DNA from: Polluticoccus soli
GTDB lineage: Bacteria > Bacteroidota > Bacteroidia > Chitinophagales > Chitinophagaceae
DNA length: 64,000 nucleotides
Assembly (NCBI RefSeq): GCF_029269745.1
Contig: NZ_JARJHT010000001.1
Span: 1,488,001-1,552,000, forward strand
Direction: 5' to 3'
Part shown: one piece after another, positions 26,001 to 34,819 of the stretch
Layout: each line of letters begins with the position of its first letter
Numbering within the stretch: the first letter of the stretch is position 1
Position numbers and translations under genes: made by a program
The notes under the pieces: generated by a model
Told to the model about the DNA's origin: nothing
Seen by the model: only the letters and a program-made list of their open reading frames with translations
Database searches by the model: none

Positions 26001-27767
26001 GGTGCTTCGTACCAGTGGAAAAGAGGAGCCGCTAACATTGGCACTAATAGCTCAACGCTCACGTATGTGCCAACATCAGGCGACGTGATCACATGCGTAG
26101 TAACAAATCCACTGGGAAGTTGTTATACAACAGCAACTATTACCAGCAATGCGCTCACCATTACTCCTATGACTACCCTAACGCCGACAGCCAGCATTGC
26201 TGGTAGTACAACGGTATGCCAGGGTACTACTGTTACTTACACAGCTACTACTAACGTGGCAAATGCCACTTACCAATGGAAAGTGAATGGCATTAACGCG
26301 GGTAGCAACAGCTCTACGTTCTCCTTTACTCCTGCAAACGGTAACACGGTGCAATGTGTAGTTACACGCCCTGTTGGTCAAGGGTGTTATACTGTTAACT
26401 CTGCAAACAGCAACATCTTAACGATTACAGTAAACGCACCGGCAACACCAACATCAACTATTGCTACAGTACCAGCAGGTAATACTTCGGTATGCTCTGG
26501 TACACCGGTAGATTTCGCTGCAGCGACAAATGTTCCAGGCGGCACTTATCAATGGAAAGTGAACGGAGGTAATATTCCGGGCGCGACAGCTAGCACGCTC
26601 ACATTTACACCGTCGAATCTTGATGTTATTACATGTACGGTAACTGTTCCATCCGGCGCATGTTTTGCTCCGTCGTCCGCAACAAGCGCCGGCATCACGA
26701 TGAATATTATTACATCTACCGTTCCAACCATATCGATCGTTTCGGGTGGGAATAACGTTTGTGCTGGTACTACTGTGACGTACACCGCAGCAACAAATAT
26801 CGTCGGCGGTACTTATCAATGGAAAGTGAATGGAGGAAATGTCGGAACCAATTTCAATACGTTCAGCTATACGCCAGTTAACGGTGATATTGTTTCATGC
26901 GTGATCAACGTGCCTGCAACCGGATGTTTCACATCGCCTACTGCAGCTAGTAACAATATCCTGATGCAGATCGAAACCCCGCTGAACCCAACCGTGACTG
27001 TTACGCCGAGTGCAACCACGGTTTGTGCGGGTGCAACTGTAAACTATACGGCTACTACAAATGTTACTGGCGCCTTCTACACATGGAAAGTAAATAGCGC
27101 AACAGTCGGAACTAACTCGCCGGCGTACAGCTATCAACCAATAGACGATGATATCGTACTCTGTATCGTAACAACACCTCCAGGCTGTTTCACAACAAAC
27201 GTTGCTGGTAGTGTCATAGTGGTAATGACTGTAACTCCGCCAAACAGCCATCCTTTCAATATCGGAGCTCCAGGCATTGCTGAGGTAGGTTCAACAGTTA
27301 ACGTTGGTGCAAATGTTCAATCTGCCGTAAGCAGCTACTCGATTAAGTGGTATAACAAAGGCGTTCTGTTTGCGACAACAAATACCAACACTACTTCTTA
27401 TGTGAAAGGCCAGGGTATCGATACCATCACTGCGGTAATTACGCCTACAGATGCTTGTTATGCAGTTACTACCTCTGTTCCGGTATATGTATACTCTGTT
27501 GGAACAGGTGTAAATGATATAACAAAAGGTTTGATCAGCATCTATCCTAACCCATTCCAGGACAAAGTGACCATTGCAGGCACTAAGGCCGGAGACAAAG
27601 TCGTACTTTACGATGTGACCGGTAAAAAGCTCATGAACTGGGAAATAACTGAAACTCAGCCAGACCACGTGCTGAACATCGGAGATCTTCCAGCAGGGTC
27701 ATATATGCTGCGTGTTACTGATGCAAACAATCAGCCGAAGATCAACCAGACATTGCAAAAGATGTAA
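23022..27767 (+). CDS. Giant surface protein: 14 beta-propeller repeats, 8 Ig-like repeats, type IX sorting domain
   Basis: A 1581-residue secreted protein with four regions. (1) A signal peptide, residues 1-23. (2) Residues about 35-700 hold 14 repeats of about 48 residues, each with a Y(V/A)GG(S/A/T)F core, an RN-IAA(I/L/V)D segment and a W(N/D/S)P end. These are DUF5122-like propeller strands, and 14 would fit two seven-bladed propellers. (3) Residues about 704-1407 hold eight Ig-like repeats of about 88 residues with a conserved Cys pair and the core TNV-GG-YQWKVNG. (4) A degenerate domain precedes the C-terminal sorting domain (about 1504-1581, ISIYPNPFQDKV). It is probably an adhesin or surface scaffold. 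A strong terminator follows. Confidence 0.87.
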   Translation: MTRIYRFALVLIALISIRPHVSAQCDPILRTDSTQWLFNGAVLASDKVGNTLYVGGNFTTMSRYAGGFVNIDAATANPLALGSWPKVNGVVNTVISDGTGGYIIGGSFTQVGTTSRSNIAQINSSGQVTSWSPTADGVVNTLARSGSTIYVGGAFFNIGGQPRNRIAAIDLASGAATSWNPSSTGVVNTIAVSGTNVYAGGSFANIGGLPRNNIAALDATTGNATTWDPSASSSVTKIMINGTTAYVAGNFAIIGGQTRNFIAAVSTTTGLAGTWNPSPNSPVMDFEMNGSNILVAGSFSSIGSQSRNGFAEVDPSLGNATSLNYLLPASTAVYDIKLFGNDLYLGGTFTLTSGQSNLIKINKALGTITPWECNLTSAPVRAIEATATRVVAGGSFSNYVKTRQRIAAIDFLTDTLINWSTTVNSTVNAIAATPTTVYIGGAFTTVGGTTRNRLASVDATTAALSTWNPAPSSTVNALKLNGNTLYVGGAFTSIAGNTRICAASFDITLNTLLSWNPQFNSGAVNAILISGSEVYFGGTFTQAQSVTRNRLASFNLSTGLVSGWNPNADGTVTSLAQNGSSIYAAGSFNNIGSQFAPRLSEISQSTGVATTWAPYPSGTVNSIAIDGGRVFVGGSYANNGGVARTNLSSVETATSNATSWDPAASSTVNYIGIHSGRMIVGGSFSTISGSSYPNAVQYNLKETAPVVSITGRSVICASTSVTFTAFTDVAGATYQWKRNSLNVGTNSATYTVVPANNDQIQVVITAPVGSCYSPTTATSNTITVTTTSAVTPTASVTGNFTVCSGTSTTYTANTNVAGGTYVWRINGNPTGTSGSTFTYVPSNGDQISVQVFPPTNGCFTLASVTSATQTITVNVPVAPTISISTPNTTICDGTSVTFTATTNVTGGTYQWKVNGVGAGTNASTFTTSTLTNGAVVTCDITIPVGGCFTANSATSSSITMTVNPNVVPTLTISGNTSPCTGSSTTYTATTNVTGASYQWKRGAANIGTNSSTLTYVPTSGDVITCVVTNPLGSCYTTATITSNALTITPMTTLTPTASIAGSTTVCQGTTVTYTATTNVANATYQWKVNGINAGSNSSTFSFTPANGNTVQCVVTRPVGQGCYTVNSANSNILTITVNAPATPTSTIATVPAGNTSVCSGTPVDFAAATNVPGGTYQWKVNGGNIPGATASTLTFTPSNLDVITCTVTVPSGACFAPSSATSAGITMNIITSTVPTISIVSGGNNVCAGTTVTYTAATNIVGGTYQWKVNGGNVGTNFNTFSYTPVNGDIVSCVINVPATGCFTSPTAASNNILMQIETPLNPTVTVTPSATTVCAGATVNYTATTNVTGAFYTWKVNSATVGTNSPAYSYQPIDDDIVLCIVTTPPGCFTTNVAGSVIVVMTVTPPNSHPFNIGAPGIAEVGSTVNVGANVQSAVSSYSIKWYNKGVLFATTNTNTTSYVKGQGIDTITAVITPTDACYAVTTSVPVYVYSVGTGVNDITKGLISIYPNPFQDKVTIAGTKAGDKVVLYDVTGKKLMNWEITETQPDHVLNIGDLPAGSYMLRVTDANNQPKINQTLQKM
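25131..27245 (+). repeat. Eight tandem Ig-like coding repeats of about 264 bp
   Basis: In-frame repeats within the giant surface protein, about 88 codons each. Protein identity is highest in the TNVTGGTYQWKVNG core. The DNA has diverged between copies, so this is an old expansion. The repeats create several long antisense frames that are not genes. Confidence 0.8.
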
Positions 27768-27784
27768 TTATTGATTTTTATAAT

Positions 27785-27816
27785 AAAAAGGGGCGGATAT
27801 CCGCCCCTTTTTCGTT
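27785..27816 (+). terminator. Strong terminator after the giant surface protein gene
   Basis: A perfect 28-base palindrome (27785-27812, centre GGATATCC) with A-run and T-run flanks, 18 bases after the stop codon. Confidence 0.9.
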
Positions 27817-27877
27817 TAAATACGGTGACGGCGGGTATTATTAACTTATTAATAATGGCTTTAAAGCTTTAAATCCG

Positions 27878-27885
27878 TACCTTTG
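27878..27885 (+). promoter_or_regulatory. -7 promoter element for typA, with a 79-base leader
   Basis: TACCTTTG lies 79 bases before the typA ATG. The leader contains CAGTAC (27916-27921) and GTACTG (27938-27943), which can pair around a 16-base loop, and a purine-rich GGGGCGGAGAC before the start. Confidence 0.55.
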
Positions 27886-27964
27886 CGCGACTTTTTAATA
27901 AAATAGACTGCACAACAGTACGAGTCTGAAGGGTTAGGTACTGGGGCGGAGACAAACAACGCAC

Positions 27965-29773
27965 ATGAATATTCGCAATATAGCCATCATCGCGCACGTC
28001 GATCACGGCAAAACAACACTGGTAGATAAGATATTACATGCCACAAAGGTATTCCGCGACAATCAGGAAACCGGTGAGCTGATAATGGATAGCAACGACC
28101 TGGAGCGTGAACGCGGTATCACTATCTTGAGTAAGAACATCTCAGTTACATATAAAGACGTTAAGATCAACGTTATCGATACTCCAGGCCACGCCGACTT
28201 CGGTGGTGAGGTAGAGCGCGTACTGAAAATGGCTGATGGCGTGATCCTGCTGGTGGACGCCTTTGAAGGCCCGATGCCGCAAACAAGGTTCGTACTTCAG
28301 AAGGCATTGCAGCTGAATCTTAAGCCAATCGTTGTTATCAACAAGGTTGACAAACCAAACTGCCGTCCTGACGAAGTGCACGATGCAGTATTTGAATTAT
28401 TCTTCCAACTGGACGCTTCTGAAGAACAGCTGAATTTCACTACGCTGTATGGTTCTTCAAAGCAGGGCTGGTTCAATACTTCGTTAGATCAAACCGACAG
28501 CATCACTCCGCTGCTGGATACTATACTTGAAAAAGTACCCGAACCCAAAGTATCCGAGGGTAACCTGCAAATGCAGATCACCTCTCTGGATTACTCTACA
28601 TTCCTTGGCCGTATCGCCATCGGTAGGGTTGTTCGCGGAAGCATCAAAGAAAACCAACCAGTTATGCTTGGCAAAACTGATGGCTCGTTTGAACGCAGCC
28701 GTGTGAAAGAGCTCTATGTATTTGAAGGCATGGGCAAGAAAAGAGTGGCTGAAGTGGGCGCCGGTGATATTTGCGCTGTTGTTGGTATTGAAGGTTTCCA
28801 GATCGGTGAAACGATCGCAGATGCTGAAAATCCTGAATCATTGCCTATGATTCCAATTGATGAGCCGACGATGAACATGCAGTTCAGCATCAATAACTCG
28901 CCATTCTTCGGCCGTGAAGGTAAGTTCGTAACAAGCCGCAACCTGCGCGACCGCTTAACCAAAGAACTGGAAAAGAACCTGGCACTGCGCGTTAGCGATA
29001 CAGACGATGCCGATAAATTCCTGGTGTATGGCCGTGGCATTCTTCACTTGAGCGTACTGGTAGAAACGATGCGCCGCGAAGGCTACGAGCTGACTGTAGG
29101 ACAGCCGCAGGTAATTGTAAAAGAAATTGACGGCCGTAAGTGCGAGCCATATGAAATATTGGTAGTAGACGTTCCGTCTGAATTCAGCGGTAAAGTGATA
29201 GACCTGGTGACACAAAGGAAAGGAGAAATGATGGTGATGGAAACCAAAGGTGAAATGCAACACCTGGAATTCGATATGCCATCACGTGGCCTGATAGGTC
29301 TGCGTTCGCAAATGTTGACCAATACAGCCGGTGAAGCTGTAATGGCACACCGTTTCAGCGAGTACAAGCCATGGAAGGGTGTGATCCCTGGCCGTAACAA
29401 TGGCGTGCTGCTGGCGAAAGGTGCCGGTAGTTCAACAGGGTACTCTATTGATAAATTACAGGATCGCGGATCTTTCTTCATAGACCCAGGAGAGGAAGTA
29501 TATGCTGGTCAGATAATCGGAGAACATATTAAACCGGGAGATCTTGTGGTGAACATCGTGGAAGGTAAAAAGCTGACCAACATGCGCGCCAGCGGTAGCG
29601 ATGATGCAACCCGTATTGCGCCGAAGATCCAGATGACACTCGAAGAATGCATGGAATATATCCAACAGGATGAATGCATCGAGGTAACTCCTCAAAGCAT
29701 CCGCCTCCGTAAGATCATGCTGGACGAAGAAGACAGGAAGAAATACCAGAAAATGTTGAAAGCAGAAGCCTAA
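27965..29773 (+). CDS. typA: Translational GTPase TypA/BipA
   Basis: A ribosome-associated GTPase of 602 residues. The G-domain motifs are complete: G1 [10 protein letters not shown] (residues 10-19), G2 RERGITI, G3 [13 protein letters not shown]4 NKVDKP. Elongation-factor-like domains II, III and V follow and the BipA-specific C-terminus ([53 protein letters not shown]). It helps 50S assembly and stress and cold adaptation. It is a single gene with its own promoter and terminator. Confidence 0.97.
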   Translation: MNIRNIAIIAHVDHGKTTLVDKILHATKVFRDNQETGELIMDSNDLERERGITILSKNISVTYKDVKINVIDTPGHADFGGEVERVLKMADGVILLVDAFEGPMPQTRFVLQKALQLNLKPIVVINKVDKPNCRPDEVHDAVFELFFQLDASEEQLNFTTLYGSSKQGWFNTSLDQTDSITPLLDTILEKVPEPKVSEGNLQMQITSLDYSTFLGRIAIGRVVRGSIKENQPVMLGKTDGSFERSRVKELYVFEGMGKKRVAEVGAGDICAVVGIEGFQIGETIADAENPESLPMIPIDEPTMNMQFSINNSPFFGREGKFVTSRNLRDRLTKELEKNLALRVSDTDDADKFLVYGRGILHLSVLVETMRREGYELTVGQPQVIVKEIDGRKCEPYEILVVDVPSEFSGKVIDLVTQRKGEMMVMETKGEMQHLEFDMPSRGLIGLRSQMLTNTAGEAVMAHRFSEYKPWKGVIPGRNNGVLLAKGAGSSTGYSIDKLQDRGSFFIDPGEEVYAGQIIGEHIKPGDLVVNIVEGKKLTNMRASGSDDATRIAPKIQMTLEECMEYIQQDECIEVTPQSIRLRKIMLDEEDRKKYQKMLKAEA

Positions 29774-29780
29774 CAATATA

Positions 29781-29808
29781 AATAGCCCCGCAAGGGGCTA
29801 TTTTTTTG
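29781..29808 (+). terminator. Terminator of typA
   Basis: A 9-bp stem AATAGCCCC/GGGGCTATT with a GCAA tetraloop and seven T residues, 7 bases after the stop codon. Confidence 0.93.
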
Positions 29809-29844
29809 AAATGAGTCGATAGGCAAGAAGTCTGCATCATTCCT

Positions 29845-29852
29845 TAATTTTG
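29845..29852 (+). promoter_or_regulatory. -7 promoter element next to the metH-module start codon
   Basis: TAATTTTG is followed by only AAGT and then the ATG at 29857, suggesting a leaderless transcript. Confidence 0.6.
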
Positions 29853-29856
29853 AAGT

Positions 29857-30876
29857 ATGAATACCGAACAGAAGCTGCGTAAAACCCTCTCGGAGAGAAT
29901 AATGATACTGGATGGCGCCATGGGTACCATGATACAGCGCTATAAGCTGCAGGAAGAAGACTACCGCGGCAACAGGTTCAAGGATTGGCATGTGGACGTG
30001 AAAGGCAACAATGATCTGTTGGCGCTTACCAAACCCGAGATACTGGAGGAGATCCATTACCAATATCTCAACGCTGGTGCGGATATAATTGAAACTAATA
30101 CCTTCAATGCACAGGTAATATCGCTGGCCGACTACGAAATGCAGTCGCTGGCTTACGAGATAAACGTAGAATCTGCAAAGCTCGCAAAGCGTGCTGCTGC
30201 TAAATACATGGCCGAACACCCCGGTACAGAAAAATTTGTAGCCGGTGCCATTGGTCCGATGAACAAAACACTGTCGCTTTCGCCCGACGTAAATAATCCT
30301 GGTTATAGGGCGGCTACTTTCGATGAAATTGCTAGTGCATATTACGAGCAGGTGAAAGGATTGATAGATGGCGGCGCTGATATCCTGATCATCGAAACCA
30401 TTTTCGATACGCTCAATTCAAAAGCTGCGATCTACGCGGTTAACAAATACTTCCGCGATACTAAAAAAGAACGTGTTCCGGTAATGATATCAGGAACGAT
30501 CACCGATGCGTCAGGTCGTACGTTGAGCGGCCAAACGCTGGAAGCGTTCATGATATCGGTTATTCATGCCGAGCCACTGAGCATTGGCCTGAATTGCGCC
30601 CTCGGTGGCGAACAAATGCGTCCCTATGTAGAAGAGCTGGCCAATATTGCTCCCTGCTTTATAAGCTGCTACCCTAACGCCGGTCTGCCAAACGCTATGG
30701 GCGAGTACGATGAAACGCCGGAGCATACAGCTTCTGTTGTTGGCGAATTCGCCAGCCAGGGCTGGATCAATATAGTAGGTGGCTGCTGCGGTACCACTCC
30801 GGATCATATCCGCGCTATTGCGATAGAAATGAAAAAACACCAACCAAGACCATTACCGGTTCTGGAAACTGCATAA
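29857..30876 (+). CDS. metH: Methionine synthase homocysteine-binding module (split MetH, N-terminal part)
   Basis: 339 residues that correspond to the first module of cobalamin-dependent methionine synthase. The start [49 protein letters not shown] and [19 protein letters not shown] are typical. The zinc ligands Cys247, Cys310 and Cys311 fall at the same residue numbers as in E. coli MetH. The folate, cobalamin and reactivation modules are absent and a terminator follows at once. This is therefore a split MetH whose other part must be encoded elsewhere, as in several Bacteroidota. A second possibility is a stand-alone homocysteine methyltransferase using another methyl donor. Confidence 0.9.
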   Translation: MNTEQKLRKTLSERIMILDGAMGTMIQRYKLQEEDYRGNRFKDWHVDVKGNNDLLALTKPEILEEIHYQYLNAGADIIETNTFNAQVISLADYEMQSLAYEINVESAKLAKRAAAKYMAEHPGTEKFVAGAIGPMNKTLSLSPDVNNPGYRAATFDEIASAYYEQVKGLIDGGADILIIETIFDTLNSKAAIYAVNKYFRDTKKERVPVMISGTITDASGRTLSGQTLEAFMISVIHAEPLSIGLNCALGGEQMRPYVEELANIAPCFISCYPNAGLPNAMGEYDETPEHTASVVGEFASQGWINIVGGCCGTTPDHIRAIAIEMKKHQPRPLPVLETA

Positions 30877-30878
30877 AG

Positions 30879-30908
30879 AAAAAGGGCTGCAACTGCAGCC
30901 CTTTTTTT
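30879..30908. terminator. Bidirectional terminator between the metH module and the enoyl-CoA hydratase gene
   Basis: A GC-rich stem GGGCTGCA/TGCAGCCC extended by A5/T5 arms (30879-30906), placed between two convergent stop codons. Confidence 0.9.
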
Positions 30909-31683
30909 ATTTGCCTTTAAAAACCGGTTTTCTCTTTTCGAGGAAGGCATTTACACCTTCTTCAAAATCTTCTGAAGCTCCTGCCTGCACCTGCAGTTCT
31001 TTTTCCATCGCCAGCTGTTGGTCAAGGTTATTGCTGTATGACTCATTCATCAGGCGTTTTGTAAGGCCCAATCCTTTTGTCGGCATTTGTGCCAAGATCG
31101 TAGCGATCTTTTTTGTTTCTGCTTCAAAAGTATCGTCAGCAAAGCTTTTATAGATCATGCCCATGCTTACTGCTTCTTCAGCACTTACTTTGTCACCCAG
31201 CATAGTAAGTGCCAGTGCTCGCTGCATTCCTACCAATCGGGGTAGGAAGAACGTCCCGGCGCTATCTGGTATTAAAGCGATCTTACTGAACGCTTGTATG
31301 AAGCTGGCGCTGTTGGTTGCCAACACGATATCACAGGCCAGCGCAATATTAGCGCCCGCACCCGCCGCTACCCCATTCACCGCTGCTACGATTGGTTTCT
31401 CGATCTTGCGCAGGCGCTGAATAATTGGGTTGTAATGCTCCCGCACGATCTGTTCCAGCTCTGGTCCGTTTGGATCTATCGCCTCTCCCAAGTCCTGGCC
31501 AGCACAGAATGCCTTGCCGTTACCTGTTATGTAAATACAGCGAATGCTTTCGTCGTTTTCGCAATTGTCCAGCGCTTTTTGAAAGGCCAGCGCCATTTCG
31601 CGGTTAAAACTGTTGAATTTATCGGGGCGGTTGAGCGTGATGTACGCCACTCCGTTGTCTGTTGTAAAGAGGATCGAGCTCAT
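30907..31683 (-). CDS. Enoyl-CoA hydratase/isomerase family protein, PaaG-like
   Basis: A 258-residue crotonase-fold enzyme. The oxyanion-hole segments are visible: GKAFCAGQDLGEA and NGVAAGAGANIALACDIVLA. The acidic residue in KIALIPDSAGTFFLPRLVG matches the IPD(S)GG.. pattern of PaaG, the isomerase of the phenylacetate pathway, rather than the Glu of classical hydratases. No other paa gene is nearby, so the physiological substrate is open. TATTTTTG lies 5 bases before the ATG. Confidence 0.88.
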   Translation of the reverse strand: MSSILFTTDNGVAYITLNRPDKFNSFNREMALAFQKALDNCENDESIRCIYITGNGKAFCAGQDLGEAIDPNGPELEQIVREHYNPIIQRLRKIEKPIVAAVNGVAAGAGANIALACDIVLATNSASFIQAFSKIALIPDSAGTFFLPRLVGMQRALALTMLGDKVSAEEAVSMGMIYKSFADDTFEAETKKIATILAQMPTKGLGLTKRLMNESYSNNLDQQLAMEKELQVQAGASEDFEEGVNAFLEKRKPVFKGK

Positions 31684-31688
31684 AGCGG

Positions 31689-31696
31689 CAAAAATA
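31689..31696 (-). promoter_or_regulatory. -7 promoter element for the enoyl-CoA hydratase gene
   Basis: TATTTTTG on the minus strand, followed by CCGCT and the ATG at 31683. Confidence 0.6.
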
Positions 31697-31764
31697 ACGG
31701 GGATTTTAATAATTAACTATATGCCTATTGCTTGCTATCTTCATAGCCGATTTCCCAGACGGTT

Positions 31765-33306
31765 ATGTTAGTAAAAGTATTTGGCAGTGCTGTGCATGGT
31801 GTAGACGCTATCACGATCACCATAGAAGTAGATACCCCTGGCGGGAAAACAGACTACGTTATCGTGGGGCTGCCCGACAATGCGGTAAAAGAAAGTATTG
31901 AGCGTATTATATCGGCCATCAAAAATGTCGGCTTTGAGCGGCCGCGGATGAAAGTAGTGGTCAACATGGCGCCCGCTGATATAAAGAAAGTTGGCGCAGC
32001 TTACGATCTTCCGATCGCTATTGGTTGGCTCGCCGCAAGCGATCAGCTTGCGTCAGAGGAACTTGGCCAGTATATCATGATGGGTGAACTGTCGCTAGAC
32101 GGCTCGCTACAGCCAGTGAAAGGTGCGTTGCCTATCGCCATACAAGCAAGGAAAGAACAATTCAAAGGATTGATATTACCAAAAGCCAATGCGCGCGAAG
32201 CAGCGTTGGTCAATAATCTCGACGTGTATGGTGTAGAGCATATTTCAGAGGTAATCGGCTTTTTCAACAAGACGACCGAGCTGAAGCCAGTAACCGTAAA
32301 TACACGAGAGGAGTTCTTCGATGCCCAGGCTCATTTTGAGTTTGACTTTAACGATGTAAAAGGACAAGAGAATGTAAAACGCGCTTTGGAAATAGCGGCA
32401 GCAGGCGGGCATAATGCTATCCTGATAGGACCTCCGGGTGCCGGTAAAACTATGTTGGCCAAGAGGCTGCCTACGATCTTGCCACCCCTTACTCTGCACG
32501 AAGCACTTGAAACAACCAAGATACACTCGGTAGCAGGCAAACTTGCGTTCAATACATCCCTCATAGCCCAGAGACCGTTCCGTTCGCCACACCATACTAT
32601 AAGTGATGTGGCACTGGTGGGTGGCGGCGGTACACCGCAACCTGGAGAAATTTCCTTAGCTCATAATGGTGTTCTTTTTCTCGACGAGCTACCTGAATTT
32701 AAACGCACGGTACTAGAGGTAATGCGCCAGCCAATGGAAGAACGCCGCGTTTCGATATCACGCGCCAAAGTCAGCATCGATTTCCCAGCCAGCTTTATGC
32801 TGATCGCGTCAATGAATCCCTGTCCATGTGGATATTTTAACCACCCGGAAAAAGAATGTACCTGTGCGCCGCCAATCGTGCAACGATATCTAAACAAGGT
32901 ATCCGGTCCGCTCCTCGACAGGATAGACCTGCATGTGGAGGTCACGCCGGTGTCATTTAACGAACTCTCCTCAAAACAAACATCCGAACCAAGCGTTGAT
33001 ATACGGGACCGCGTAATAAAAGCGCGCGAGCTGCAGGCAAAACGGTTTGAAGACCAGACAGGCATTTACTGTAATGCGCAAATGAGCAGTAGACAGCTCA
33101 AAGAGATCTGTACCATAAATGCAGTTGGGCAAACGCTGTTAAAAACTGCAATGGACCGGTTGAACTTATCGGCCCGTGCATACGACAGGATATTAAAGGT
33201 TTCAAGGACAATAGCTGACCTCGCAGATAGTGCGGACATCAAACCGGAACACCTGGCCGAAGCAATACAATATCGAAGCCTTGACCGTGAAGGCTGGGCG
33301 GGGTAA
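31765..33306 (+). CDS. comM: YifB/ComM family Mg-chelatase-like AAA+ ATPase
   Basis: A 513-residue protein with an N-terminal Lon-like (ChlI) domain (about 1-170: VEVDTPGGKTDYVIVGLPDNAVKES, DLPIAIGWLAAS), a central AAA+ Mg-chelatase domain (Walker A IGPPGAGKTMLAKRLP near 220-236, Walker B VLFLDELPEF, sensor ASMNPCPCGYF with a Cys-rich loop) and a C-terminal helical domain (LNLSARAYDRILKVSRTIADL). ComM is a hexameric helicase that promotes branch migration during natural transformation. The family is widespread even in non-competent bacteria. A glycosyltransferase gene follows 13 bases downstream. Confidence 0.95.
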   Translation: MLVKVFGSAVHGVDAITITIEVDTPGGKTDYVIVGLPDNAVKESIERIISAIKNVGFERPRMKVVVNMAPADIKKVGAAYDLPIAIGWLAASDQLASEELGQYIMMGELSLDGSLQPVKGALPIAIQARKEQFKGLILPKANAREAALVNNLDVYGVEHISEVIGFFNKTTELKPVTVNTREEFFDAQAHFEFDFNDVKGQENVKRALEIAAAGGHNAILIGPPGAGKTMLAKRLPTILPPLTLHEALETTKIHSVAGKLAFNTSLIAQRPFRSPHHTISDVALVGGGGTPQPGEISLAHNGVLFLDELPEFKRTVLEVMRQPMEERRVSISRAKVSIDFPASFMLIASMNPCPCGYFNHPEKECTCAPPIVQRYLNKVSGPLLDRIDLHVEVTPVSFNELSSKQTSEPSVDIRDRVIKARELQAKRFEDQTGIYCNAQMSSRQLKEICTINAVGQTLLKTAMDRLNLSARAYDRILKVSRTIADLADSADIKPEHLAEAIQYRSLDREGWAG

Positions 33307-33319
33307 CCTAAACCTGGAT

Positions 33320-34780
33320 ATGAAAAAAGCACACTGGGGCTATTTGATCGTTGCAATGATCATTGCCGTTCCCCTATTTGGCAACCTGGATAGGCTGCCA
33401 TTATTAGAGTGGGATGAATCGCGCCTCGCAACAAATTCCCTTGAAATGTTGGGCGGATCACGGAACCTGCTGGTGCCTACATTCGGCGGGGTACCCGACA
33501 TGTGGAATTGCAAACCGCCGTTTCTTATCTGGATACAGGCCTTGTCAATGAAAGCATTCGGCATCAACGAGCTCGCATTGAGGTTGCCGTCAGCTGTGGC
33601 TGCAAGCATTCTATGCCTTTTTCTTTTCTGGTCTGTAGGTCTAAAATTGCGCAAGCCCGTACTCGCAATTATTGCTTGTGCAGTACTGGTAACTTCAGAA
33701 GGATATGTAAGCACGCATGGAACAAGGACCGCAGATTATGATTCTATGCTGACGTTGTTTACTACAATGTATGGCATGTTGTTCTTTCTTTTTTTTGAGG
33801 AAAGAAAACTTAAGTATCTATATGCGGCATTTGCCTGTCTCGGTCTTGGGGTTTTGACAAAAGGAGTTGCAGCAATGTTTTTTACTCCTGCAATTTTCAT
33901 GTATGCACTGGTTAGTCAGAAACGGCGCTCAATATTTAGGAGTAGGCATCTATATATAGGTGCGTCACTGTTCTTAATGGTCTCATTAGGGTACTATCTG
34001 CTACGCGAGCACTACAATCCGGGATACCTGAAAGCAGTTTATGATAACGAATTAGGAGGAAGGTTTGCAAAAGTTAACGAAGACCATGTGGGCCCATGGG
34101 ACTACTACCTGGAGTTTATGATCAGTTGGCGGTTTAATTTTTGGATATACACGTTACCCTTTGGAGTAATAGCTGGCGCCAGGAGTAAAAGCCCCACGAT
34201 ACAAAAGTTGACACTCTATACCAGCTTGTTAGTACTCTTCTTCTTTACTGTGATTAGTACAGCCAAAACAAAACTTGATTGGTACGACATGCCCATGTAT
34301 CCCTGGTTGTCGCTCATTGTTGGCTTTTTCATTTATGCTGTTTACCAATACCTCTTGGTAGCGGCTGGGCGGCTGAAGGACGCAAAATGGCTAGCACCGC
34401 TGTCGTTCCTGGTGTTCGTTTTTATCGTGCCATACCGTGCTATATACCATAGTATTGTAAATCCCGCGATCGACTTCTGGTCGGTAGAGAACATGAACAT
34501 GGGGTACATGCTGAAGGACGCAAAAGACAAAAAGATCAATATTGACGGGTATAAACTTGTTTGGGATGACTACGCCCCCAATCTCGAATGGTATCTTATG
34601 GCTTACGATGGCAGGGTCTGGGTATCACACCTGCGCAGCGACCAGATTCAAACCCAGACTAAATCCGGAGATAAGATCGCAATATTTAAAACTGGCACAA
34701 GGCGCCATGTCGAAGCGCAAGACTACCCGCTGAAGCCGGTTGACTCGTACCACGGCGTGATCATTTACCAGGTCTATTAG
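33320..34780 (+). CDS. ArnT-like membrane glycosyltransferase (GT-C fold, GT39/GT83-type), paralogue 1
   Basis: About 486 residues from the ATG at 33320, 13 bases after the comM stop. The longer frame from 33230 would overlap comM by 77 bases and is disfavoured. It is polytopic, with about a dozen hydrophobic segments. The first periplasmic loop carries WDESRLATNSLEM, with the acidic residues expected for GT-C catalysis, and PDMWNCKPPFLIWIQ. THGTRTADYDSM and LTKGVAAM follow, with AKTKLDWYDMPMYPW near the end of the membrane part. Such enzymes move a sugar from a polyprenyl-phosphate donor to lipid A, a lipid or protein outside the membrane. It is paralogous to the next gene. Confidence 0.85.
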   Translation: MKKAHWGYLIVAMIIAVPLFGNLDRLPLLEWDESRLATNSLEMLGGSRNLLVPTFGGVPDMWNCKPPFLIWIQALSMKAFGINELALRLPSAVAASILCLFLFWSVGLKLRKPVLAIIACAVLVTSEGYVSTHGTRTADYDSMLTLFTTMYGMLFFLFFEERKLKYLYAAFACLGLGVLTKGVAAMFFTPAIFMYALVSQKRRSIFRSRHLYIGASLFLMVSLGYYLLREHYNPGYLKAVYDNELGGRFAKVNEDHVGPWDYYLEFMISWRFNFWIYTLPFGVIAGARSKSPTIQKLTLYTSLLVLFFFTVISTAKTKLDWYDMPMYPWLSLIVGFFIYAVYQYLLVAAGRLKDAKWLAPLSFLVFVFIVPYRAIYHSIVNPAIDFWSVENMNMGYMLKDAKDKKINIDGYKLVWDDYAPNLEWYLMAYDGRVWVSHLRSDQIQTQTKSGDKIAIFKTGTRRHVEAQDYPLKPVDSYHGVIIYQVY

Positions 34781-34804
34781 CGAGAAAATCTTTGTAGAGA
34801 ATGC

Positions 34805-34812
34805 TAATTTTG
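34805..34812 (+). promoter_or_regulatory. -7 promoter element for the second ArnT-like gene
   Basis: TAATTTTG lies 7 bases before the ATG at 34820. Confidence 0.55.
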
Positions 34813-34819
34813 CGCTCGC

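Noticed and set aside
25131-27245. Tandem repeats suggestive of a CRISPR array
   Set aside because: The repeats are in-frame protein repeats of about 264 bp without short identical direct repeats and unique spacers.
26454-27668. Several long antisense frames opposite the Ig-repeat region
   Set aside because: They have low-complexity, Cys/Arg-rich products, no promoters, and lie fully within a well-supported gene.
33230-33319. Extended N-terminus of the first ArnT-like gene
   Set aside because: It would overlap comM by 77 bases and add a polar segment before the first membrane helix. The ATG at 33320 fits the paralogue better.
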